From NCBI RefSeq assembly GCF_003610405.1, contig NZ_RAQC01000003.1:1-64000 (forward strand): DNA of 64,000 bases. The letters run 5' to 3'. Below, piece after piece: positions 25,319-33,488 of this stretch. The position numbers and the translations under genes are program-made. Position 1 is the stretch's first letter. The number at the start of each line of letters is the position of its first letter. Source of the DNA: Microbacterium sp. AG238. GTDB lineage: Bacteria; Actinomycetota; Actinomycetes; Actinomycetales; Microbacteriaceae. The notes below the pieces were generated by a model, which worked only from the letters and a program-made list of their open reading frames with translations, had not been told where the DNA came from and did not search any database.

Positions 25319-27943
25319 GTGTTTCGGAGCTCGACGGGGTCGGCGGAGAACGATCCGCACACCGGTGTGCCCGATCGGCCGCGGCTGACGCGCGTGCTCG
25401 AGTCGCCGCTGGTGCGGTTGTGCATCGTGCAGGGACCGACCGGGGCGGGCAAGACGACGCTCGCGCGCACGTGGGCGCTGCGCTCGGAGCATTCCGCACG
25501 GGTCGTCTGGGTCACGGTTCCGGCGGGTGTCACCGACGGACGGATGCTGTGGCGCCGGGTGATCGCCGCTGCGGCGCGGGTCGGGCTTCTCACCGATGAC
25601 GCCGTCGCGCGCGCGAGGTCGTTCGTGCGATCGGGTACCGATCCGATCGAGGCATCCCGGCGTCTGGTCATGCTCGATCGGCCGGCCGTGCTGGTGCTCG
25701 ACGCATACGAGCGGCTCGGCGAGATGTCGGGGCAGATCGATCGTGATCTCATCCGTCTGCTCACGATGCATCCGATGCTGCGCGTCATCGTCGCGACGCG
25801 AGGCGAGACGGCACTGTCGGCCGCTGCGTTCGACGACGGGATCACACGGGTCATCTCCCGAAGCGAGCTGGCGCTCACCGTCGGCGAGGCGGCCACGCTC
25901 CTGCGCGAGCAGACGGGGATCGCCGACGAGCGGGTCGCCCGTCAGATCGTCGCCGCGACGGGCGGGTTCGCGCTCGCGGTTCATGCCGCCGTCCACGCGG
26001 TCTCGGAGGTCGGCCACATCCCTCATCTGGACTCGAGTGAGTGGAACGACGTCGTGGCCGAGCGCATCGACTCATCGCTGGGTGATCCTGAGTTGGTCGC
26101 GTTCATGACCGACACCGCCGTCGTCCCGTTCCTCGATGTCGCGCTCGCCGGCAGGCTGAGCGGGAACCCGGATGCGGAGTCGCTGCTCGCCACGCTCGAA
26201 CGCGAAGGCCTCGGCCGGTGGACGCCCTATGCGTCTGGTGGACGGGTCTTCCAGTACGTCGAGACCGTGAGGGATGCGTTCCGCGCTCGTGCCCGTCGCA
26301 ACGCCGACCGGTATCGCCGGACATGCGTCGAGGCGGCGCATGCGATGCTCGCCGGCGGCACGGCTCTCGAGACGGCTCTCGAAACCGCTCTCGAGATGGC
26401 CATCGAGGGCGGAGATTGGACGCTCGCTGACCGGGTGGTCGCGCACCTCGCGGCGGCGAGCACCGAGAACCATCCGAACGACACGTTGCTGCCGGTCTTG
26501 CAGCGCGTGCCGGCAGAGGTTCTGCCCCGGCATCCGATGTTGGCCTTCGGGCTCGCGCTCGCGCTCTCGGCGAACCCGCTGCGGTGGCGCGAGGCGGCCG
26601 GTGTCTTCGAGGCGGTGCTCGACGCGCCGTCGTACCCCACGTACTTCGCCCCCGAGCTCGATGACCCGACTCGGATGAGCGTGCGTGCGATGATTCTCCG
26701 CCTGCGCGGTGACGGCAGCGCCTCGGCAGAGCTGAGCGCGCGTGCCGTCGAGGCGGTCGATCGGATCGATCCCGCCGTCGCTTCGAGGTTCGGAGAGCAC
26801 CTCGCCGGGATGCTGCGGCAGCTGAGCCTGTCGCTCTGGCAGGGCGGACGGTCGTCCGAGGCCCTGTCGGTGGTGGCCCGAGCGGCGGCGGCGTGCTCGA
26901 ATCCGGCGTCGCGGAACTCGTCGACCGTGATCGCCGCCGCGATGACCGCATCGGGCGGCGACACCGTGCGGGCCCGTACGCTGCTCGCGACCCTCGACCG
27001 CACCGCTTGGCCCTTCGACACCCGACGCGTCGCCTCGCAGGGAATGACCAGTCTGACCGAGACCTGGATCAGCTTGGATGCGCTCGACTTCCGCGGTGCG
27101 GCGCGGCAGCTGAAGCTCACCCCGATCGTGCCCCAGTCGGAGGGCTGGCCGCTCGTCACCGCGACGGGCCTCGCCGTCTGGCACGGCAAGGGGTTCGCTG
27201 CGGCGGAGGCCGAACGCGTGCGCGCCGAACTCGCGAGAGGCGACCAGCCCGGGGTGGGTGAGAACGTTGCCACCCAGCAGCTGCACGCAGCACTCGGGCT
27301 GGCCTGGCTCGCCGCCGGCGACCACCGCAGCGCCGCCGAGGCGCTCGAGTCGCAGCCGAGCGACAGCCTGTATCTGTCATACGCGCGCGCCATGTGGCTG
27401 CTCGCCGAGCGCCGTGATGCCGCCGCCCGCGAGTGGGTCGAGGTCGAGCTCGCACGGTCCGGTCATACGATCCGGTCGCGCGCCGAGCTTCAGACGGCGG
27501 GGGCGATCGCCGCCCTTCGCGTCGGCGACGAAGACCGGGCCTGGGTCTGGCTCGGAGCAGCCGCCCTGGCATCCGACCACTACGGGGCGCGGATGCACGT
27601 CGCATTGCTGCCCCCACGCGATCGGCTCGCGCTGGGGGAGTTCGCCGCGCGGAGGAACGCGTCGGTGCTGCAGCGCTACCTCAAGACGCCGGGGCGTGCC
27701 CGCGCTGCCGCCCGGCCGGCGGCGGTCGAGCTCACGGAACGCGAGAAGGTCGTGCTCGCCGCGGTCGACCGGCACGGCAGCACCCGCGACGTCGCAGCGG
27801 CACTGTTCGTCTCACCCTCCACGGTGAAGGCTCAACTGCAGTCGATCCACCGCAAGCTCGGTGTGACGTCACGCCGTGCCGCCTGCGAGGTGGCACGCGA
27901 GCTCGGCATCCTCGGTCCGAAGGCACCCACGCACGCGCCGTAA
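25319..27943 (+). CDS. Large LuxR-family ATPase regulator (LAL/MalT-like)
   Basis: An 874-residue STAND-type transcription regulator. Walker A is GPTGAGKT (39-46) and Walker B PAVLVLDAY (about 120-130). The middle (about 330-780) is alanine-rich helical repeat, as in LAL regulators. The C-terminus (about 800-865) is a LuxR helix-turn-helix: LTEREKVVLAAVDRHGSTRDVA, then SPSTVKAQLQSIHRKLGV. The GTG start at 25319 has a GGGGTGGCGGGG ribosome site. LAL proteins usually respond to a small molecule and activate nearby genes; here the DUF5979-type surface gene lies directly downstream and the HTH-ECF protein directly upstream. Confidence 0.88.
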   Translation: MFRSSTGSAENDPHTGVPDRPRLTRVLESPLVRLCIVQGPTGAGKTTLARTWALRSEHSARVVWVTVPAGVTDGRMLWRRVIAAAARVGLLTDDAVARARSFVRSGTDPIEASRRLVMLDRPAVLVLDAYERLGEMSGQIDRDLIRLLTMHPMLRVIVATRGETALSAAAFDDGITRVISRSELALTVGEAATLLREQTGIADERVARQIVAATGGFALAVHAAVHAVSEVGHIPHLDSSEWNDVVAERIDSSLGDPELVAFMTDTAVVPFLDVALAGRLSGNPDAESLLATLEREGLGRWTPYASGGRVFQYVETVRDAFRARARRNADRYRRTCVEAAHAMLAGGTALETALETALEMAIEGGDWTLADRVVAHLAAASTENHPNDTLLPVLQRVPAEVLPRHPMLAFGLALALSANPLRWREAAGVFEAVLDAPSYPTYFAPELDDPTRMSVRAMILRLRGDGSASAELSARAVEAVDRIDPAVASRFGEHLAGMLRQLSLSLWQGGRSSEALSVVARAAAACSNPASRNSSTVIAAAMTASGGDTVRARTLLATLDRTAWPFDTRRVASQGMTSLTETWISLDALDFRGAARQLKLTPIVPQSEGWPLVTATGLAVWHGKGFAAAEAERVRAELARGDQPGVGENVATQQLHAALGLAWLAAGDHRSAAEALESQPSDSLYLSYARAMWLLAERRDAAAREWVEVELARSGHTIRSRAELQTAGAIAALRVGDEDRAWVWLGAAALASDHYGARMHVALLPPRDRLALGEFAARRNASVLQRYLKTPGRARAAARPAAVELTEREKVVLAAVDRHGSTRDVAAALFVSPSTVKAQLQSIHRKLGVTSRRAACEVARELGILGPKAPTHAP

Positions 27944-28144
27944 GTGGCGCGAGAGGTACTAGTCCCCGGGTGAAATCCGACGCAGCGGGAGTACGTCGCG
28001 GGCTCGGGTGATTCTCGCGCGTTCGCCGACTGCGACGGTGGTACGTGCCTCGCTACGAGCGTGGCGAAATCGTCGGCGCCGACGGAAGGCGACGAGACGG
28101 ACGATGCGCTCGGGGCGACATCCCCGCGCGCCACGGGAGGAACC

Positions 28145-30706
28145 ATGGAACATGCTGCGGCAGGCGTGTGCCTGCGTCGAAGGGGCGTGGTGAGCGCAGC
28201 GCTCGCCGTCGTCGTGCTCGCCGTCGGGATGTGGGGAGGTGCGGCGCCGGCAGTGGCGGCGGGCTCGTCGGCAGTGCTCGACACTGTCGAGTTCGCGAAC
28301 GACACGTTCCACGACCAGTCCGTCCAGACGCTCAGGGCGACCTGGCACGCCAGCGAGTCGCCGGCGACACCGCCCCTGCGTGTCGGGTTCGACCTGCCGT
28401 CAGAGCTCATCGGGCAGGCCACCCGTTTCAGCATCGGAAACGGCACGTGCACCGTGCAGGCGAGCCGCGTCGAATGCGATGTCGACGATGACTACGTGCG
28501 GTCGCACCCGATCGACATCCGGGGTGAGTTCCAGATCCGCGCGCAGGTCGATCTCCAGAACACCGAGACCCTTCCGAGCGTCACGTTCACGGTGGGTGGC
28601 GTGACGACCCCTCCCGTGAACATCGCCTCGCGCTTCTGCGCCGGCAACTGCGACTACGCGGGAGTGTGGGCTCCGTGGAAGAGCGGCTGGTACGACAACG
28701 CCAACGACACCGTGCACTGGTGGGTCGGTGTGCCGACCCGGGGTGACGGCATCCGGTCGGAAGACGGGGGTCTCTCGCTCGCCGCGGGACAGACGGTGAC
28801 CGTCACCGACCAGTTCGACGCCGACAACCCGTTCACCCTCGTCGAGGGCTCACCCAAGGTGCAGCGCGCGAGCTGCGTGGTGACCGACCGTTGGAACAAG
28901 CCGTCGCTGGTGTGGGCCGATCTCGACCGCTCGCAGTACACCGTGACCGACGGCGGCCACGAGGTGCGCTTCGTCACGGCCGCCGGCACGGGCTGCGCGG
29001 GCCAGGATGCCGCCGAGAACGCGGTGGCGCTCACCGGATCGGTGTACCAGGTGAACTGGGACGTCATCGCGGAAGACGGCGGCAAGGGCGTGTCGGGGCC
29101 GGGAGAGTATGCAAACGAGGCGACCGTCGCGATCGGTGGCGCGGTGAACGTGGTGGACGCGACCGCGACCCGCATCACTAGCAGCGGTTCGGCGATCGGG
29201 CAGAACTACGCCCGCTTCCAGCTGCAGAAGACCTTCGACCTCGACGCCGGTGTCATGCCGCCCGCCGGCATCCGGGTCGATTACACGATCGCGTACCCCG
29301 GTGGCATCCCCGCCCCCACATCGGGCACCATCACGCTCGATGCAGGTAACGACTGGTCGTACACGAGTCCCGACATCTACGCCGGTTCGACCGTGACGCT
29401 GACCGAGGTCGACCCGTGGCCGAGCAACGTCGACGGCTCCGCGGCGCTGACGGTCGCCGGCGCTCCCGTCGCGGCGTTGAGAGACGGCTCGTTCACCTTC
29501 ACCGCGACCCACTCGACGACCCCGGTCGAGGTGACCCTCACGAACGCCGCGACGCTGCAGACGCAGACCGTGCAGGCGCGGAAGAACCTCGACAACCCCG
29601 ACGGGATGCGGATGCCGGAGGGCACCGCGTTCGAGCTGACCGCGTCGTGGCCCGCGAACCCCGACCTCGCGATCGAGGCCGGCTCGGCGTCGGTCGCGCT
29701 GCCCGCCGACGGGTCGGTCGTGGAGTTTCCCGCGTTGCCCGTGGGGGCGGAGGTGAGCTTCGCCGAGACCGCACCGGCCGATGTGCCCGGTGGCACGTGG
29801 ACCGGGTCGACGGTCTCGCCGCAGACGATGACCATCGGCGCCGACTCGGTGGGAACGACCGTGACCGCGACGAACGTGATCGCCCGCGACGTCGGATACT
29901 TCGCCATCGAGAAGAAGCTCACCGGTGACGCCGCCGACCTGGTCGTCGACCGCACGTTCGAGGTCGACTACGCCTGGCCCGCGAACAGCGAGCTCGGCAT
30001 CGAGGCAGGGTCGGGAACGGTCGCGGTCGCCGCGGACGAGGATGCCGTGACCGTCACCGCGCCCGCCGGTGCCGAGGTCACGCTCAGCGAGAAACCGGTC
30101 GCGATCGCCGGAGGAACGTGGGCGGCGCCGGCGTTCGAGCCGGGCAACACGTTCACGGTCGTGCAGGACGAGACCGCGCGAATCACCCTGACCAACCTCA
30201 TCGAGCTGAATACGGGTGCGTTCTCGCTTCACAAGGTGGTCGAGGGCAGCGCCGCCGGTCGGGTTCCCGCGGATGCCGAGTTCACCGTGCACTACGCCTA
30301 CGCCGCCGGCGTCGGTTTCGGTGCCGCGGAAGGCGAGCTGACGGTCGGAGCCGGTGAGACCGTCACGAGCCCGCAGCTGCCCTACGGGGCGCAGGTCACG
30401 CTCACCGAGCTCGCGCCCGCCGACATCGAAGGTGCGACGTGGGAGGCCCCGGCGTTCAGCCCCGCGACCGTGCCGATCGGTGACGGCACGGTCGTCGGGG
30501 TGACGCTGACGAACACGCTCACCGCGCGGGAGGTCACGGTGGGTGACGTGGGTGACCCCGGAGATCTCGCGGCCACCGGTGTGCCGGGCGGCGACGTGAT
30601 CGTGTGGTGGGCGACCGGGTCTGCGCTTCTCATGCTCGCGATCGGAGCGGCGGTGCTGATGGTGTCTCGCTCGCGGCGGGCCCGCTCTGCGGGGCAGGGT
30701 GAGTAG
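28145..30706 (+). CDS. Cell-wall-anchored surface protein with DUF5979-type repeats
   Basis: An 853-residue exported protein. Residues about 1-39 are a signal peptide (CLRRRGVVSAALAVVVLAVG). An Ig-like N-terminal half (about 40-355) contains NCDYAGVWAPWKSGWYDN. Four repeats of about 100 residues follow (YARFQLQKTFD, QTVQARKNLDNPDG, GYFAIEKKLTGDAAD, GAFSLHKVVEGSAAG). Each has a FEVDYAWPAN-like core and an LTNLI-type end, the DUF5979 pattern of actinobacterial pilin-like proteins. LAATGVP near residue 808, a hydrophobic helix and SRSRRARS form the sortase anchor. ATG 28145 follows GGGAGGAACC. It is followed by a poly-G run and a terminator. Confidence 0.85.
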   Translation: MEHAAAGVCLRRRGVVSAALAVVVLAVGMWGGAAPAVAAGSSAVLDTVEFANDTFHDQSVQTLRATWHASESPATPPLRVGFDLPSELIGQATRFSIGNGTCTVQASRVECDVDDDYVRSHPIDIRGEFQIRAQVDLQNTETLPSVTFTVGGVTTPPVNIASRFCAGNCDYAGVWAPWKSGWYDNANDTVHWWVGVPTRGDGIRSEDGGLSLAAGQTVTVTDQFDADNPFTLVEGSPKVQRASCVVTDRWNKPSLVWADLDRSQYTVTDGGHEVRFVTAAGTGCAGQDAAENAVALTGSVYQVNWDVIAEDGGKGVSGPGEYANEATVAIGGAVNVVDATATRITSSGSAIGQNYARFQLQKTFDLDAGVMPPAGIRVDYTIAYPGGIPAPTSGTITLDAGNDWSYTSPDIYAGSTVTLTEVDPWPSNVDGSAALTVAGAPVAALRDGSFTFTATHSTTPVEVTLTNAATLQTQTVQARKNLDNPDGMRMPEGTAFELTASWPANPDLAIEAGSASVALPADGSVVEFPALPVGAEVSFAETAPADVPGGTWTGSTVSPQTMTIGADSVGTTVTATNVIARDVGYFAIEKKLTGDAADLVVDRTFEVDYAWPANSELGIEAGSGTVAVAADEDAVTVTAPAGAEVTLSEKPVAIAGGTWAAPAFEPGNTFTVVQDETARITLTNLIELNTGAFSLHKVVEGSAAGRVPADAEFTVHYAYAAGVGFGAAEGELTVGAGETVTSPQLPYGAQVTLTELAPADIEGATWEAPAFSPATVPIGDGTVVGVTLTNTLTAREVTVGDVGDPGDLAATGVPGGDVIVWWATGSALLMLAIGAAVLMVSRSRRARSAGQGE

Positions 30707-30724
30707 GGGATAAGCGACTCAGAT

Positions 30725-30742
30725 GGGGGGGGGGGGGGGGGG
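30725..30742 (+). repeat. Homopolymer of 18 G
   Basis: Eighteen consecutive G residues just after the surface-protein gene and directly before a terminator stem, whose first base is the last G. Runs of this length slip readily in replication and are hard to sequence, so the exact length is uncertain. Confidence 0.9.
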
Positions 30743-30784
30743 AGTGGCCGGAGCGAGTCGATCGCTTCGGCCACTCGACTTTTC
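30742..30784 (+). terminator. Rho-independent terminator after the DUF5979-type gene
   Basis: Bases 30742-30756 pair with 30762-30776 (15 positions, one G-T wobble) around a five-base loop. A short T-run follows at 30780-30783. It is the clearest factor-independent terminator in the window and closes the LuxR/surface-protein region. Confidence 0.85.
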
Positions 30785-30858
30785 GGTCAGCGCTTGCGTC
30801 GGCGGCCTCAGGCGGGCTGCAGTCGACCAGTCGACCGTGTCGTTCTGCGGTGTGCGGG

Positions 30859-30888
30859 TTCTGACGACCACCGCGAACTCCCTAGGAT
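30859..30888 (+). promoter_or_regulatory. Candidate promoter of the exopolysaccharide glycosyltransferase gene
   Basis: TTCTGA (30859-30864) and TAGGAT (30883-30888) are 18 bases apart, and the GTG start follows six bases after the -10. No Shine-Dalgarno is seen in the right place, so the mRNA is probably leaderless. Confidence 0.5.
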
Positions 30889-30894
30889 CGTCCC

Positions 30895-32133
30895 GTGACT
30901 ACGTTGAGCGGTACCAGGATCGCATTCCTCGTGCAGAACCTCCCCGTGCCGTTTGATCGGCGAGTGTGGATGGAGGCAACGACGGCCCGCGCAGCCGGTG
31001 CAGATGTCACCGTCATCTGTCCGAGTGACGACCGCCACCCTGTCGGAGACTTCCAGATCGATGGCATCACAGTCACCAGGTATCAGATGCCGCGCGAGGC
31101 TAGCGGCGCCCTCGGCTACCTCAATGAGTACACGACCTCGCTGAGGAGGATGAGGGCTGCCTTCGAGCGGCACCGGCGTCGTAGCGCATTCGATATCGTC
31201 CACTTTTGCAACCCGCCGGACCTGCTGTATCTGGTTGCTGCCACAGCCGCGAGGCGCGACCGGAGCGTGCTCGTCTTTGATCAGCACGACCTCGGACCCG
31301 AACTCGTGCGTGCCAAGAAAATGCCGCTCAGTAGGTTCTTCGTTGCGGTGGCGAAGTATTTTGAGGCCAGGACTTACAAGCACGCGAGTCATGTGATCGC
31401 CACGAACGAGAGTTATCGCGAGATCGCTATGAAGCGCGGCGGTTTCAACGAGGACGAGACCACCGTGATCCGATCCGGGCCACCGCTCGCGTGGGCCGAT
31501 TCAAAGCGAGACCAGCGAGATTGGCATCGGGGTCGCAACCATCTGATCGGCTATCTCGGTGTGATGGGGCGCCAGGAGGGAATCGAGTACCTCATCGAAG
31601 CAGTCGAGAGTCTTGTGCGGCGGGGGCTCGACGTCCACCTTGCGCTAGTCGGATCGGGACCTGATCGACCTCGCCTCGAGGAGATGGTCCGAGAACGTGG
31701 CCTCGCTGATCGGGTTGAGTTTCACGGCCGCCTCAGTGATGAAGACATGCAGAGCGTGTTGTCGGATGCGGACGTCTGCGTTAACCCGGACGAAGTCAAT
31801 CCGATGAACGATCTGTCTACGATGAACAAGATCATCGAGTACATGGCCCTGGGGAAGCCCATCGTGCAGTTCGATCTGCGCGAAGGACGGTTCTCAGCTG
31901 GGGAGGCGTCTCTGTACGCATCGCCAGCAAATGACGCTGACGCGTTCAGTAGGGCCATCGCGCGGGTCCTCGGTGATCGAGCGCTCTCAGACCGGATGGG
32001 GCGGGCTGGCCGTGCACGCTTCGAGGAGAGTCTCAGCTGGGAGTCGCAGGCGCCCAAGCTCGTCGCTCTATATGCGCGTCTCGCAGAGTCTCGTAGCCCC
32101 GCGCTGTCGGCCGCGCCGCGGCCGTCCAAGTAA
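30895..32133 (+). CDS. Glycosyltransferase family 4
   Basis: A 412-residue GT-B enzyme for polysaccharide assembly. The N-terminal domain has LVQNLPVPFDRRVWMEA and DIVHFCNPPDLLYLVA. The C-terminal domain has YLGVMGRQEGIEYLIEA, LALVGSGPDRPRLEE and the nucleotide-sugar region CVNPDEVNPMNDLSTMNKIIEYMALGKPIVQFD. It starts at GTG 30895 beside the candidate promoter. It is the first gene of the exopolysaccharide cluster, followed by a nucleotide-sugar dehydrogenase. The donor is unknown. Confidence 0.9.
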   Translation: MTTLSGTRIAFLVQNLPVPFDRRVWMEATTARAAGADVTVICPSDDRHPVGDFQIDGITVTRYQMPREASGALGYLNEYTTSLRRMRAAFERHRRRSAFDIVHFCNPPDLLYLVAATAARRDRSVLVFDQHDLGPELVRAKKMPLSRFFVAVAKYFEARTYKHASHVIATNESYREIAMKRGGFNEDETTVIRSGPPLAWADSKRDQRDWHRGRNHLIGYLGVMGRQEGIEYLIEAVESLVRRGLDVHLALVGSGPDRPRLEEMVRERGLADRVEFHGRLSDEDMQSVLSDADVCVNPDEVNPMNDLSTMNKIIEYMALGKPIVQFDLREGRFSAGEASLYASPANDADAFSRAIARVLGDRALSDRMGRAGRARFEESLSWESQAPKLVALYARLAESRSPALSAAPRPSK

Positions 32134-32223
32134 GCGGCCACTTGACAAGCTTTACCTGATCGCCATACGCCTCGCGTCAACCGACGGTGGGTGCCGTGCA
32201 ACACTGAACTGATCGGAACCGAC

Positions 32224-33480
32224 ATGAAGATTGCTGTGCTGGGCCTGGGTTACGTCGGAATGACGGCCGCTGCGTGTCTCGCGAGTCGCGGCCACGACAT
32301 CACGGGGATCGATCCCAACGAGTCCAAGGTGAACGACGTCAACCGAGGTATCTCGCCGATCTCGGAACCGGGCCTCGCGGACCTCGTTGAAGAGGCGACC
32401 CGGCAGGGTCTCCTGCGAGCATCCACGACGATTGCGTCCCTCGCCGACGATACCGAACTGGCGATCGTGTGCGTTGGCACACCCAGCGCCGCTGACGGCT
32501 CGCACAACATGAGTTTCATCGCTGATGTCTCGCGTCAGCTCGCCCACTTCATCTCTTCGAATGACCGACCGGTCACCGTCGCGTTTCGCAGTACCGTCAA
32601 GCCCGGGACGGTCGAGGGCTTCATTCTTCCGATCTTCGAGGAGATCTTGCGCGATCGTTCGGACCTGGTCGAGCTGGTCTACAATCCCGAGTTCTTGCGT
32701 GAGTCGAGCGCTATCAAGGACTTCTTCTCGCCGCCGAAGATCGTCGTGGGGACGAGCGATGGCTTGCGGTCCGCCGTCATGGATCGCATGAATGAGGGAA
32801 TCGACGCGCCGACCTTCTACACCAGGTTCGGAGAGAGTGAAGTCACAAAGCTCGTCGATAACTCTTTCCACGCTGTGAAGACTGCTTTTGCGAACGAGAT
32901 CGGACGGGTATGCGAGAAGCTCGGCGTGAGCGCAGCGAAAGTGCACGAGATCTTCATTGCAGACACCAAACTCAATATTTCGCCCTACTACCTGCGGCCA
33001 GGCGGCGCTTTCGGCGGATCTTGCCTGCCGAAGGATGTCCGTGCTCTCCAGTACATCTCTCGCGAGGTCGGGGGGCATACGCACCTGCTCGACTCCCTAC
33101 TGCCGTCGAACGAGTCGCATAAAGCGTTTCTCTTCGAGCTCGCGACCCGTGATCTGCGTCACGGTGCGAGGGTTGTACTCCTCGGCCTGGCGTTCAAGAA
33201 CGCAACCGACGATCTGCGCGAGAGTCCCAATATAGATCTCGCGCGCATGCTGATCACTGCCGGGTACCACCTCTCGATTTTCGATCCCTATGTCCACCCC
33301 GAGGCGCTTGTCGGGCAGAATCTCGGCGTCCTCTCGAATTCTCCGTTCGTTCGGGACTTGCTCATCGATCAGGATGAGCTATCCACCACTGAGTGGGATC
33401 TCGTCATCGACACTCGTTCCATCGCGAGTGAACTGCGGCTGACTGCGTCGAGCGTCGTGGACATCAACCGGCTGAGCTAG
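32224..33480 (+). CDS. Nucleotide-sugar dehydrogenase (UDP-glucose or GDP-mannose type)
   Basis: A 418-residue NAD-dependent dehydrogenase that makes a uronic-acid donor. The Rossmann motif is GLGYVG, the middle has YNPEFLRESSAIKDF, the catalytic cysteine lies in FGGSCLPKD (C267), and LGLAFKNATDDLRESP closes the C-terminal domain. The ESSAIKDF pattern resembles GDP-mannose dehydrogenase AlgD as much as UDP-glucose dehydrogenase, so the substrate is open. A UDP-glucuronate 4-epimerase-like gene in the same cluster favours UDP-glucose. ATG 32224 starts directly on the Rossmann strand. It is clearly different from the UDP-glucose dehydrogenase at 12535. Confidence 0.88.
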   Translation: MKIAVLGLGYVGMTAAACLASRGHDITGIDPNESKVNDVNRGISPISEPGLADLVEEATRQGLLRASTTIASLADDTELAIVCVGTPSAADGSHNMSFIADVSRQLAHFISSNDRPVTVAFRSTVKPGTVEGFILPIFEEILRDRSDLVELVYNPEFLRESSAIKDFFSPPKIVVGTSDGLRSAVMDRMNEGIDAPTFYTRFGESEVTKLVDNSFHAVKTAFANEIGRVCEKLGVSAAKVHEIFIADTKLNISPYYLRPGGAFGGSCLPKDVRALQYISREVGGHTHLLDSLLPSNESHKAFLFELATRDLRHGARVVLLGLAFKNATDDLRESPNIDLARMLITAGYHLSIFDPYVHPEALVGQNLGVLSNSPFVRDLLIDQDELSTTEWDLVIDTRSIASELRLTASSVVDINRLS

Positions 33481-33488
33481 AAGCACAC

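Noticed and set aside
26072..27325. 417-codon minus-strand frame opposite the LuxR gene
   Set aside because: No motif and an atypical composition; the LuxR protein explains the region.
30725..30742. The G18 run as part of a coding frame
   Set aside because: It lies after the surface-protein stop, and the short frame through it has no ribosome site or family pattern.
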